Source of the DNA: Antedon mediterranea
Lineage: Eukaryota > Echinodermata > Crinoidea > Comatulida > Antedonidae
Assembly (NCBI RefSeq): GCF_964355755.1
Contig: NC_092670.1
Span: forward strand, 29,995,795-30,059,794
Direction: 5' to 3'
Length of the DNA stretch: 64,000 bases
Made by a program: the position numbers and the translations under genes. The notes under the pieces were generated by a model. The model was not told the DNA's origin. It did not search any database and saw only the letters and a list, made by a program, of their open reading frames with translations. Position 1 is the first letter of the stretch. Each line of letters begins with the position of its first letter. Shown piece after piece: positions 20,601 through 26,870 of this stretch.

Positions 20601-23263
20601 CAATGCAATAAATAAGGTAGGCCTATTACATTACAAGTTTTTTAAGTATCAAAACCTACTTTTTAAAAGTACTATTAATATACTTTATTTATGAACATTA
20701 ATGGATGATTTAACTAAGCAACCTATCATGTAAATAGGCTGGAATAGGCTATCTTTCACCATTACGTGAGTTGTTCATGTTAACTGTACTATAAATCATG
20801 GGTAAATACAACAAAAACTGTTATTCACTTCATTCAGTGTTAAACAGAACAATACATTAAAAAAATAATACTGTATGCTGGAAAAAATTTGCTGCAAAAC
20901 CTTGTTACTGTACATTGATTTGTTTATAGGTGGATTCTATCAAGATAGACGAGGAGTTAGTGAAATGAGTGGTTTTAGAGAATCCTGTCAGCAATGTCCG
21001 ATTGGAAGTTTCTCACATAATGCAGGAGCGGCATCCATTGTAGATTGTCAGACGTGTCCATCTGGAACTAAAACCAATACATATGCGAATCTAAATGCTT
21101 GCTATTGCCTTGACAATTTCCATAGAACTGATAGATTTGGTCCATGCTCGTCCTGTCAAGAAGGAGTAAGCTGTACAGGAGGATATCAGAATATAGCAAA
21201 AGGTTACTGGTGGTCATGGGAGTTCAAAGAAAATTGTAGTGTAGTTGAAGAACAAAACAAAACCCCATGTTTATCTGAATACAGAGCATTTATAACTAAA
21301 CTACAAACTGACACATTTCTAATTGATAACCCAAACGAACTAAAAGATGCTGTATACAAAGGTCCGTTACCAAAAGTATATCCGTGTCCATTTGGAGAAA
21401 AGAGTTGTAATATTGGACGGAATTTGAATAACAGCTGTGCCGAAGGATACACAGGTTGGCTTTGTGCAGCATGTTCTAATGGATATTATGAGCTATTTAA
21501 CGAATGCTATAAATGTCATGAGCCCGCTGTAACTGTAATTATATCGGTTAGTGTTGCCTTGGCAATAGTTGGAGTGCTTTTCTTTTTATGGAGGATGCAG
21601 CAAAGACTCACGGAAAACCGACACATCAAGGTAGATTCATTTCTGACATATTTGAAAATTGCTATTAATTTTTATCAGGTCTTAGGAATTCTATCAGAAG
21701 TAACGGAAATTCATTGGCCTAAAAACTTCGAGTATGCCGGCCAAATAATTCAATATTTTGACGTCATAAAATACATAAATATGTTAAGTCCAAGATGTTT
21801 ACACGAAACTTGGAACGCATATTCCTCGCTTCATATTGCAATGGCTACGCCTCTTGTTATAGTGACAATTATGTCAATCATTTATGTTAGTTTATACATC
21901 TGGAATAAGTACCATGGAATAGTAACTGAGAGCCGCGTACGTAAAAAATGTATAATTTTATCAATGTTGCTTCTTTACCTTACGTATGCAAACACATGTG
22001 CAGATATTATGGCGGTGGGACCATGGTCCATTCGTGTATTCAACGTTACATTAAATGGTGTAGTAAAAAAATCAGTACTAACATCAGACTACTCAATTGA
22101 TCTTGATAAAAATGGTGGATCCACATATCAAATTAACAAAACACTTGTTTACGTTGGTTTAACATACATCATTGGTTTTCCATTGGTTATAGTTCTTATG
22201 TTATACTATTATCATGTACGTTGTTATCAGCATAACGAAACCCACGAAAACGGATGGATGATTGGTGTGCAGTTCTTTTGTGGACAATATAAACATACAT
22301 TTTGGTTTTGGGAATCATTTGAGCTGTACAACAAGGCTATATTGGCATTAATTGCAAACTTGAGAGACGACGTGTCTTCAAGCCTGTCTTACTCTCTGTT
22401 TGTTACGGTAATTTATATTGTATTACATTTATACCTTGAGCCAATGAAGGAGAAATCTGAACAGAGATTCCAACAATTGACACTTACCTTCATAGTTGTA
22501 AACTTATCTATTGGAGCGATTGTAAACTTGGACCAGACTGGCAATGGAGATGATGTCATCGAATTACTTCACAAGATTACTCCAATAATTCTACTTATGC
22601 TGAATGTGTCGATCATGTTTGTCGTAATCGGTAAGATATATTATATAACATATTTCAATTTATTCAAAATAACCTCCATAAATGGAGAGATGCATTGAAA
22701 TCACAAAAACCCCCAAAAATAATATACACAAACAAGAGGAAATAATTCAAAGGTTAAAACGTCTTCACTGTCTAAGAGGTTTAGATAATTTTGATGGTTA
22801 CAATTTTAAAGTGTAGATTCTTTTTTCGAGTACATTTCTAACTGTGTCACAGACTCCGTGGTGATTACAATCATTACATTTTAGTTGTCTCACATCTTTA
22901 CGATATTGATTATCAATTTTATAAGTTGACAGGCAGACATTTTTTTAAACTTGCACTAATCTAAAGGATAAGTTTCATTGTTGTTTAGATGCTCGTTAGT
23001 ATTTTAATTTTACACACTGAAAAATGTTATGCGTGTACATACAGATTAAAATCCAAACTTTTGCTTGATAATAATTGTATATTGAAAAGCGATAGTTAAT
23101 ATTTCATCAAAAATCAATGAATTTGAGTACTGTTTATCAACCAATGCATTTCTTAATTTTAGTTCATTTTGTGAAGAAAGTTAAAAATGAGTGTTATCGC
23201 CACGAAGAACCCATAAGACTCCTTGAAATTAATAATGTAGACTCGGATGAAGACGCGGATTGA
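381..23263 (+). CDS. Gene A: LRR - GCC2/GCC3 Cys-rich - multipass membrane protein (5' end outside window)
   Basis: Seen: 17 exons at 381-440, 3861-3929, 4565-4636, 5017-5085, 5321-5398, 5598-5666, 5849-5917, 6664-6735, 7109-7177, 9953-10087, 10656-10724, 11124-11198, 12778-12849, 13068-13127, 17317-17489, 20930-22630 and 23163-23263. All have AG acceptors and GT donors and stay in frame for 1,003 codons. Introns among the LRR exons are all phase 2 and the last two are phase 1. Order: about 13-14 LRRs, Cys-rich cap, GCC2/GCC3 repeats, conserved GYWWSWEF block, 7-8 hydrophobic helices, acidic tail. By homology with gene B, a signal-peptide/LRRNT exon and one LRR exon should lie upstream of the window. 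Known: extracellular LRRs usually bind ligands. Inferred: a surface receptor; ligand and signalling are unknown. No disabling lesion is visible. An AATAAA lies 80 bp after the stop. Confidence 0.85.
721..1568 (+). mobile_element. Helentron/HINE-like element, long form, copy 1
   Basis: An 848-bp element starting AGTCGCGTGGAAGCGACT right after a T run and ending GGCTGTTGGCCTTG before TT. Two GTCTGTCG/GTCGGTC arrays (about 752-815 and 1420-1518) sit in direct repeats beginning TATAGTTCACTATGTCGG and ending CCGGTATCACTATGC. Subterminal AGTCGCGTG and CACGCGACT are inverted. No transposase or helicase is encoded. Lies in a gene A intron. Confidence 0.75.
1690..2470. repeat. 21-bp minisatellite, about 37 units
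   Basis: Tandem units like CACCAATCATCATGCAGTAC, period 21. GTACAC and GTGCAC versions alternate, giving a 42-bp higher-order period. Every several units a GCACACTAATTATCATGCAG variant appears. Because 21 is a multiple of 3, long open frames of the type HAVHTNH run on both strands. They are an artefact, not genes. Confidence 0.9.
2483..2600 (+). repeat. Repeat family F3, fragment
   Basis: Contains GGAGATAC...GCGAAAAGCTAAATCAAAACG...AACACTAGCCCTTCA...GTGCAAGTGA, the 3' two-thirds of a short interspersed family also found at 3088-3262, 3597-3700, 7336-7530, 9540-9707, 17693-17822 and 24463-24590. No coding capacity. Superfamily unknown. Confidence 0.65.
3088..3262 (-). repeat. Repeat family F3, near full copy
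   Basis: Reverse copy ending in ATCCAAAGGCAAATTACTG on the minus strand, next to a (TA)n tract. On the + strand 3098-3124 reads CTGATGA, a GGGC/GCCC hairpin, then GAAA, resembling a hammerhead-ribozyme core. Confidence 0.65.
3278..3538. mobile_element. Foldback element built from family F2 ends
   Basis: About 260 bp, nearly palindromic. Both arms hold AAACACAACAGGCATAGAAA and AACCGCCCGGTGATACAC, and an inner hairpin (3407-3473) has GAAACGATAAAGATGAGG in both orientations. Inserted in (TA)n. The arms equal the right end of the tRNA-carrying family F2. Confidence 0.7.
3597..3700 (+). repeat. Repeat family F3, 5' part
   Basis: Begins AAATCCAAAGGCAAATTACTG and stops in GCGAAAAGCTATATATAT. It directly follows short F2 end fragments (3557-3596), so F2 and F3 share insertion spots in TA-rich DNA. 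Confidence 0.65.
3861..3929 (+). CDS. Gene A LRR exon
   Basis: A 69-nt phase 2/2 exon containing YAEYNSLADISIAFNDLPNL. It is clearly paralogous to gene B exon 26802-26870 (YAAYNLLTDISTAFNDLPRL). Donor GTAAGT. Confidence 0.85.
4565..4636 (+). CDS. Gene A LRR exon
   Basis: A 72-nt phase 2/2 exon containing NVSNNNIHVLKNTTFKGSTL, with the LxxNxIxxLxxxTF pattern of an LRR. The acceptor is TATAG and the donor GTAAGT. Counterpart of gene B exon 40232-40303. Confidence 0.85.
5017..5085 (+). CDS. Gene A LRR exon
   Basis: A 69-nt phase 2/2 exon containing DLSYNHIHQIEPFTFLNIEL, a near-consensus LRR. Acceptor TTTTTTCAG, donor GTGAGT. Counterpart of gene B exon 40439-40507. Confidence 0.88.
5321..5398 (+). 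CDS. Gene A LRR exon with extra Cys
   Basis: A 78-nt phase 2/2 exon containing NNELKELCENAFALSTPFQ. The unit is two or three residues longer than its neighbours and carries one Cys. Gene B exon 47988-48065 has the same length and Cys. Donor GTAAGT. Confidence 0.82.
5598..5666 (+). CDS. Gene A LRR exon
   Basis: A 69-nt phase 2/2 exon containing FIGHNLANLSTGTFKNITDG, paralogous to gene B exon 48298-48369 (STGTFKNVTGG). The donor GTGGGT is weaker than elsewhere. Confidence 0.8.
5849..5917 (+). CDS. Gene A LRR exon
   Basis: A 69-nt phase 2/2 exon containing YLGQNKLQSIPSRAFQGGDI. It matches gene B exon 48939-49007, which has the same IPSRAFQGG core. Donor GTAAAT. Confidence 0.86.
6664..6735 (+). 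CDS. Gene A LRR exon
   Basis: A 72-nt phase 2/2 exon containing NLEKNIISFIHKDAFVELD. It matches gene B exon 49315-49386, the last LRR exon still present in gene B. Donor GTGAGT. Confidence 0.86.
7109..7177 (+). CDS. Gene A LRR exon (no gene B counterpart)
   Basis: A 69-nt phase 2/2 exon containing LAYNRLTEIPIVHDCMNGTG. Acceptor ACGCAG, donor GTGAGT. From here to the Cys-rich cap no matching exons are seen in gene B. Confidence 0.8.
7336..7530 (+). repeat. Repeat family F3, diverged copy
   Basis: ATCCAAAGGCAAATTACTG, GCTAAATCAAAACGATAAAG and AGAGCTTTC blocks are recognisable. The hammerhead-like core is decayed in this copy. Confidence 0.6.
8010..8098 (+). repeat. Repeat family F2, right-end fragment
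   Basis: TTTCAAATTAATTAATTAAA, CACCGGGCGGTTTAGAATTA and TTCTTTGCCTGATTTG before TATATATA. Identical in layout to the right ends of the longer F2 copies. Confidence 0.65.
8099..8460 (+). repeat. Repeat family F2, full copy with tRNA-like core
   Basis: Starts AAACGTATCTCTTCGGAGATC, passes through a conserved block (CGCCGAGAATGTTAAAGAG) and a tRNA-like cloverleaf at 8272-8342 (box B TAGTTCGAGTC), and ends with the F2 right end at TATAT. The acceptor stem here is partly mismatched. Lies in the gene A intron after 7177. Confidence 0.7.
8590..9303 (+). mobile_element. Helentron/HINE-like element, copy 2
   Basis: Same AGTCGCGTGGACGCGACT left end and interior as copy 1. Its second array is reduced to a few GTCGGTCGG units, and the right end has GAGCACGCGACTGCAGCCAT instead of the usual terminus. 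A diverged or recombined copy. Confidence 0.68.
9540..9707 (-). repeat. Repeat family F3, copy
   Basis: Reverse orientation, with CTGATGAAGGGC and the downstream GGAAAGCTCTGCTAAC on the + strand and ATCCAAAGGCAAATTACTG at the far end. The GCCC strand of the hairpin has changed to GCCGG. Confidence 0.65.
9953..10087 (+). CDS. Gene A double LRR exon
   Basis: A 135-nt phase 2/2 exon, about twice the usual size, holding two repeats: DLSWNNLTSLEDTQLPSVT, then INKNQIQRISKTAFTNMPSL. Acceptor TTTTAG, donor GTAAGT. Inference: two ancestral LRR exons fused by intron loss. Confidence 0.87.
10656..10724 (+). CDS. Gene A LRR exon
   Basis: A 69-nt phase 2/2 exon containing LVHNNITFIEDGAFSETNLR, a good LRR match. 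Acceptor TTTTGTAG, donor GTAAGT. Confidence 0.85.
10725..11123. other. Gene A intron; nothing firmly identified
   Basis: Small frames exist on both strands. The minus-strand one (11048-10812) faintly resembles an LRRNT cap (VYCSLREIPSAFI) but lacks a credible start, paired Cys set or splice context. I do not call a gene. Confidence 0.4.
11124..11198 (+). CDS. Gene A LRR exon
   Basis: A 75-nt phase 2/2 exon containing FLYGNGMTNLSYGTLQTKGT. Acceptor TTCATAG, donor GTGAGA. It follows the family's length and phase, with a slightly degenerate LRR consensus. Confidence 0.78.
11390..12560. repeat. Old TGACCTTTGACCT-rich repeat
   Basis: Repeated phrases such as ATTATTGACCTTTGA and GACCAGTGGTTGTC recur at irregular spacing, interleaved with 'sensing' motifs like GGAGATAC. 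The arms of the PIN-nuclease foldback element (13659-14655) use the same phrases, so this may be an eroded relative of its terminal region. No open reading frame. Confidence 0.45.
12778..12849 (+). CDS. Gene A LRR exon
   Basis: A 72-nt phase 2/2 exon containing YLFDNSIEEIGKNALSHMVE. Acceptor CCTTCAG. The donor GTATGC is a weaker match. Confidence 0.8.
13068..13127 (+). CDS. Gene A last LRR-type exon
   Basis: A 60-nt phase 2/2 exon containing YLSCGGLRSIPSNIRKYIN, a short repeat like the first visible exon. Acceptor TTTCATAG, donor GTAAAT. The next intron holds the PIN-nuclease foldback element. Confidence 0.78.
13230..13320 (+). repeat. Repeat family F2, eroded fragment
   Basis: AGTTCGAATCTTAGTTTGGG followed by TTATCCATCTTTATCGTTTC: the 3' part of the tRNA-like core and the start of the F2 right end, with several changes. 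Confidence 0.5.
14338..16126 (-). pseudogene. PIN/FEN1-like nuclease-type transposon gene, disrupted
   Basis: Minus strand. An intact N-terminal frame of 331 codons (16126-15131) includes AYVVDLMALI, with an acidic residue expected in a PIN active site, and PKSIKSVERNRRG. Downstream, interrupted by stops and frame changes, come SSQEEADTK (about 15050), SGDIDIPV (about 15000) and GNDYNSAFFRKGKRTCWKLL (about 14830). The C-terminal frame (14730-14338) has LPPCQQTLEFHILRANFIA and an acidic end. This order of D, EEAD, SGDID and GNDY matches the PIN/FEN1-like nuclease proteins widespread in repetitive DNA of marine invertebrates. Inference: a transposon protein, now inactive. Confidence 0.6.
16134..16415 (+). 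pseudogene. Inverted duplicate of the nuclease C-terminus
   Basis: The + strand reads the same C-terminus as 14630-14338 (minus), including LRANFIAKEWQSADVNDFVN and the tail DCSDVSDLED. It lies in the right arm of the foldback element. No start of its own; a by-product of the inverted repeat. Confidence 0.7.
17317..17489 (+). CDS. Gene A Cys-rich C-terminal cap and first GCC2/GCC3 unit
   Basis: A 173-nt exon entering in phase 2 and leaving in phase 1. It ends the LRR run and supplies CNLSTRTCSPCKEGTYLLFG followed by CEKCPPG, the start of an ephrin-receptor-like Cys-rich repeat completed by the next exon. No counterpart was found in gene B. Confidence 0.82.
17693..17822 (+). repeat. Repeat family F3, copy
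   Basis: ATCCAAAGGCAAATTACTG through GCGAAAAGCTAAATCAAAACG to AGAAAAGTTAGCAGA, preceded by a (TA)n tract (17650-17682). It is fused at 17822 to an F2 right end (17823-17908). Confidence 0.65.
17941..18960. repeat. Dispersed about 1-kb segment S1, copy a
   Basis: Aligns with 61262-61624 plus 62868-63420: shared GATGTACCRCGAAA, CATAAAGAATCRGARTATAT, CCCGTTAGGACC..AGAT and AAGCACCTCCCT blocks. It includes a poly(C) run near 18528-18542. No gene recognised. Copy a gives the empty target site for the MULE-like element in copy b. Confidence 0.6.
18963..19080 (+). repeat. Repeat family F2, internal fragment
   Basis: GCCGTACCACGCCGAGAATG and a degenerate tRNA-like core (GCCCCAGTGGTCTAATGG), breaking off after AGCAGACGGTCTGAGTTTTG. 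Confidence 0.65.
19203..19553 (-). repeat. Repeat family F2, copy with tRNA-like core at 19312-19382
   Basis: Complete reverse copy from the CCCGGTGATATACTGAAATT end to AAGAGATACTTTTATATAT. The tRNA-like core has box B and a GTC-type anticodon loop, with mismatches in the D arm and acceptor. First of three copies nearly end to end in one gene A intron. Confidence 0.72.
19560..19912 (-). repeat. Repeat family F2, copy with deleted D arm
   Basis: Reverse copy as its neighbour, but the tRNA-like core lacks the D-arm stretch (GCAGATGCCCTCTGGGGC), so it cannot fold as a full cloverleaf. Confidence 0.72.
19918..20273 (-). repeat. Repeat family F2, copy with tRNA-like core at 20027-20097
   Basis: Reverse copy with a 71-nt core. 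The anticodon loop reads ATATCAA on the minus strand (anticodon ATC). The acceptor strands GCCCCAG and CTGGGGC pair fully. Confidence 0.72.
20280..20490 (+). repeat. Repeat family F2, 5'-truncated copy
   Basis: Starts inside the block before the tRNA-like core and runs through the normal right end (CCGGGCGGTTTAGAATTAAT). A stray F2 fragment, GCGACTCTTTAACATTCTCG (20491-20510), follows. Confidence 0.7.
20305..20375 (+). tRNA. tRNA-Asp(GTC)-like cloverleaf inside repeat F2
   Basis: A 71-nt sequence that folds as a canonical tRNA: acceptor GCCCCAG with TTGGGGC (one G-U), D stem GTCT/GGAC, anticodon stem TCTGC/GCAGA with loop ATGTCAA (anticodon GTC), T stem CCGAG/CTCGG with loop TTCGAGT, then G as discriminator. 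Box A- and box B-like Pol III elements are present. Several diverged copies sit in the same repeat context, so this is more likely a tRNA-derived part of a mobile repeat than a working gene. Confidence 0.5.
20930..22630 (+). CDS. Gene A main exon: GCC2/GCC3 repeats, Cys-rich linker and membrane segments
   Basis: Phase-1 exon of 1,701 nt. The first part has CxxCPIGSFS and CQTCPSGT units typical of GCC2/GCC3 (ephrin receptor-like) domains. It is followed by KGYWWSWEF, another Cys cluster ending GYTGWLCAACSNGYY, then hydrophobic stretches near 21529-21591, 21854-21904, 21951-22020, 22144-22218, 22393-22437, 22482-22527 and 22585-22630, with a weaker one near 21643-21693. A continuous reading frame from 20875 exists, but its first 19 codons are intron: the AG at 20928-20929 joins the PPG of the previous exon in frame. 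Known: this Cys-rich plus multi-TM C-terminus occurs in many large invertebrate and protist surface proteins. Function unknown. Confidence 0.9.
23163..23263 (+). CDS. Gene A terminal exon, acidic cytoplasmic tail
   Basis: The donor at 22631 (GTAAGA) joins the TTTTAG acceptor in phase 1, giving a 33-residue tail that begins HFVKKVKNECYRHEEPIRLL and ends with DSDEDAD before TGA. Gene B has a paralogous tail exon at 57098-57222, which supports the splice. The tail probably follows the last membrane helix on the cytoplasmic side. Confidence 0.82.
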
Positions 23264-24160
23264 TAAAATGTAGGCCTTTTTCTATTTTATACACTTTACA
23301 AAATTATAAATAACGGGTATCTGAAATTAAACATAGTAGTAGGAATAAAATATTAAAACTTACCAGTTGTTTTTTATGCTACTGTTAATTTTAAAGTTTC
23401 TACTCTACTGTCCTGTCTAATAATTTAATATATATTTTAAAATTAATCTGGTGTGTCTGTCATACCAACCTTTCTGGTTTCCTGAGATTCCCTTTTATCA
23501 TTTTCTTTATTCGAAACATTGTTAATATAATTACTTTTATATTATCTTTTGGTGAATACACGTATTTGTACGTATGTACATACATTTGCAATCGAAGACA
23601 AAAATCAAATGTTGTTATTATTTTTTATGTTTTTATTAGTTCATTTTTGACGCTGAGTGTGTCCAAGCAACGTTTGAGGATTGAGAGAACTAAGAAAAGC
23701 ATAAACGATAGCTTTAAAATGTGTGAATATTAGCGGTCCGATTAAGTCTACCATCATCATCGTTATGTAAACTCAACGCAACTCAACGTCAACTGAAACA
23801 CAGGCTCTGTAAAGAAGTATAACTATCTGAAATCTCGAGAAATCATAGGTGACTTTAATCTTTGAGTTTGTGAATTTATAGAACACGTAAATTGTATAAA
23901 CTAAATACTCACTAGATGGTTGTTGGAATTACAGTAAACCAGAATATTATCTGTAAAACCTTTGTAAAATACTATTATTACTAGTAAAATTACTAAATAT
24001 TGAACCCTTAATGGTTAAGTAAATAGGTATATACAAATTAAAAAAACATTATTTATGTTATACACATTTTGATAAATACGGGATTTTAAAGTTAGTGGTA
24101 TATGTTAATAAATACATTGTAACTGTAATATAAGTGTATGTCTAAATTGTATATATCCGA
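23264..24160. other. 3' flank of gene A
   Basis: AT-rich, with the AATAAA at 23344. I see no exon, RNA gene or clear repeat before the F2 copy at 24162. Confidence 0.5.
23344..23349 (+). terminator. Candidate poly(A) signal of gene A
   Basis: AATAAA about 80 bp after the gene A stop codon, in AT-rich sequence. Position and consensus fit; the cleavage site is not resolvable. Confidence 0.5.
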
Positions 24161-24161
24161 G

Positions 24162-24463
24162 GATGAGGGCGTATCAATTTGATCTCTGTTGCGCGTGCGT
24201 ACAACTGAGGACTAGTGCTGTTCCGCCGTACCACGCCGAGAATGTTAAAGAGTCGTTATCCAATCGAGTTCGAACAATACCATGAAAGCCCCAGTGGTCT
24301 AATGGTTAGGACATCTGCATATCAAGCAGGCGGTCCGAGTTCAAGTCTCGTTTGGGGCGACTTTTTCTCATTCTCACAGATTTCCTCATCTTTGTCGTTT
24401 CAAATTAATTAATTAAATTTCAGTATATCACCGGGCGGTTTAGAATTACTGTTCTTTGCCTCT
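24162..24463 (+). repeat. Repeat family F2, copy with tRNA-like core at 24288-24358
   Basis: GATGAGGGCGTATCAATTTG, GCCGTACCACGCCGAGAATG, a 71-nt tRNA-like core with loop ATATCAA, and the normal right end. The TTCAAGT T loop keeps the canonical form. Confidence 0.72.
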
Positions 24464-24590
24464 TTTCTGGCTGTTTACTTTATCGTTTTGATTTAGCTTT
24501 TCGCTTTTTATTTTTGTATCTCCATTGAGATCCAGCCACTGATACCCACAGCATTGTCATTTTTTTCAGTAATTTGCCTTTGGATTTATA
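24463..24590 (-). repeat. Repeat family F3, copy
   Basis: Reverse F3 fused directly to the preceding F2 copy at CTTTTCTGGCTGTTTAC and ending ATTTGCCTTTGGATTTATATA. Same F2/F3 junction style as near 3590 and 17822. Confidence 0.65.
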
Positions 24591-24610
24591 TATATATATA
24601 TATATAAATT

Positions 24611-24777
24611 ATACTGTAAATTATAGAAACAGTGCTCATATTCAGAACATGATCTCATAATCGCGTCGAGCATAGCTCATTGTATGAAAAAATGTCAACT
24701 TTCGCCAATGAGCTATGCTCGACGCGACTATGAGATCATGTTCCGAATATGAGCACTGTTTCTATAATTTACAGTAT
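24611..24777. mobile_element. 167-bp foldback MITE
   Basis: 71-bp arms (24611-24681 and 24707-24777) pair with very few mismatches around a 26-bp loop. Ends are ATACTGTAAATTATAGAAAC and its complement, flanked by T/A-rich DNA. No coding capacity; superfamily unknown. Confidence 0.75.
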
Positions 24778-24789
24778 GATTTATATATA

Positions 24790-25325
24790 ATTTACACAGT
24801 GCTACGCAACATCATTGATTTATATATATATATATATAGATATATAATATTTTTGTATTTGTAATAAACAAAATTGATTATCATAGTTATTCTTAATTCG
24901 CTTAGTACAACTAATTAAATATAGTATACATTGAAATCTTTAAACATTGAGAAATGTGTTTTTTTTAATGGTTAAACGTTGTTAAAGCTGAACACTACAC
25001 TGACTATTCCCCTGATACTGGATCGGTAGGAAGCGGACACCAAGAGAGTATTATTATGTGATTTTATTCTGTAATACCTCATATTTGATTAAATCAAGGA
25101 GAAATAAGTATCAGCTATACTTTCCATTTTAAACAATGAGTGTGAGTACAATACCAGAATTGAATACAGTTTAATTGCAATGTTTACAATGATTATTCAC
25201 CTGAGAAATATAAACGGTGTTTCCTTATTCTGTAACATATATGGACATTGATAATGATCACCTTAACCAGTCAATACGGTTAAACAGTGTAAGACGTATG
25301 TAACTACTCTTTACCTTTTGTTACA
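24790..25325. other. Sequence upstream of gene B
   Basis: AT-rich with a (TA)n tract (24820-24840). The gene B promoter and 5' UTR should lie here, but I cannot place a TATA box, initiator or transcription start. Confidence 0.4.
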
Positions 25326-25525
25326 ATGATGTCTTATAACTTCTTGATGGTATTGTTGTTTTTATATGTGAATTGGTCAATTGGTGTTAAGGTTGCATGT
25401 AGAACAAGTAACGATGCTAGTTTTGAGACAGTTTGTGAATGTACAGAAAGAACACGAACCGTGAATTGTAGCTACCGAGGACTAAATGAATGGCCAGTTG
25501 GAATTCCAATAAATACGTACTATCT
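25326..25525 (+). pseudogene. Gene B exon 1: signal peptide and LRRNT
   Basis: Begins ATGATG with a hydrophobic leader (NFLMVLLFLYVNW) and then an N-terminal LRR cap with CECTERTRTVNCSYRGLNEW. The donor GTAAGT leaves phase 2, as in all later LRR exons. This exon is intact and shows what gene A should carry upstream of the window. Confidence 0.8.
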
Positions 25526-25771
25526 GTAAGTTATTGAATCAATTATTACATAAAATATTCATGAAATCAAGTGGAATGTGGGACTAAGGTTAGAAGGACT
25601 GTAGGATTGTTACTTTATACCGATGTAGTTTTCATGTGTCGTACAATGAGACCTAAAGGTGGAGACCGTGGTGTAAAGTTAATTACCAACAACTTTATAA
25701 TCTTTAAAAATCTAAATTGTATATGACGCAAAGAAGAGTTGTTTCACTCTCTTTGATTTCAATTTATATAG

Positions 25772-25840
25772 ATACATGAGTGACAACAACCTGAGAGCAA
25801 TTAATGACGATACGTTGTTAAAATTACCGGAGCTTAAAGT
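25772..25840 (+). pseudogene. Gene B exon 2: LRR with lost splice donor
   Basis: A 69-nt LRR reading YMSDNNLRAINDDTLLKLPE after a TATATAG acceptor. The phase-2 donor expected after 25840 is absent: the sequence continues TTCATAACAA, giving an in-frame TAA. The only nearby GT would leave a different phase. Confidence 0.7.
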
Positions 25841-25984
25841 TTCATAACAATTTAATTAGCATTCACTGCAATTGTAATATTATTTAGTAGGTATTGTTGC
25901 ATGATTTCAAAAAACATTTTCGGCGGTTATTTATCAATATATAATCTGTTTTTAAAACATTGTATCATAACATGTTATTTTCAG

Positions 25985-26044
25985 AGGAATTAATAACAAT
26001 TCACTTAGAAGACTACCCTCGTTTCCGAAGTCAATCCAAAGTGT
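25985..26044 (+). pseudogene. Gene B exon 3: LRR
   Basis: A 60-nt phase 2/2 exon containing GINNNSLRRLPSFPKSIQSV. Donor GTAAGT. Counterpart of gene A 381-440. Confidence 0.78.
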
Positions 26045-26801
26045 GTAAGTATTATTTTTGAAAAAGATATTCTGTAGCCTAAGTATTATGATATTAATAT
26101 TAAAGTCATCAGTAATTATTGTTGAGTGCCCTCGTCATTTGATTGGTTTAATTTGTATCACGTTCTGTTAAAATGGTTTTTGCATCCTCAGATTATTTTT
26201 AAATATTGAGACTTGCGACTCTTTTGTCAAAATCTGAGAACTGCCTTGGTTCCGCCTTGTTAAATGGAACAGTCAACCATTCAAAGCAAACCGTATCCTC
26301 ATTCAGCTTATAAACATTATTGTGTATAACTTAAATCCATTGTAATATTTTATTGTCTATAATGTCATAATCTGATTTTAATTTTTCTATCATGGTTTTT
26401 AAGCATGCATCGATGTTAGTACTTAAATATATAGGCCTATTTTCCTTTAAAAAAAATTGTTTGATGAATATGCCATTTTAATGTCACATTCAGACAGTTA
26501 TTCACTTTGACCCAAAATATATATTTACCTGAAAAAACTGTAATTTAAAGCAAAACATAGTCAAATTGGCTGCCAATCAATGGTTTTTGATTGAATTTAA
26601 CGATTTATTTTGTCGTTTTATATGTGCATTTTTATTTTTTTATTTTTATTAAAACTACACCAAGTCTGATTTTAATAATCTTAATTGTTTATGTTTTTGG
26701 GGGCAATACATTTTACTACTTCGATTTACATAACATTTACATAATAATTGATTTTAATAGAGTATAGATGTTAATCAATCTAAATATTAATAATCTTTCA
26801 G

Positions 26802-26870
26802 ATATGCAGCATACAACCTGCTGACAGACATATCAACAGCATTTAATGATCTTCCAAGACTTTATAATGT
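26802..26870 (+). pseudogene. Gene B exon 4: LRR
   Basis: A 69-nt phase 2/2 exon containing YAAYNLLTDISTAFNDLPRL. Donor GTACGT. It is followed by the 13.4-kb intron filled by the composite element. Confidence 0.8.

Noticed and set aside
20875-20929. ATG of the 607-codon frame as a gene start
   Set aside because: The AG at 20928-20929 and phase match to the CPPG of exon 17317-17489, repeated in gene B, show these codons are intronic.
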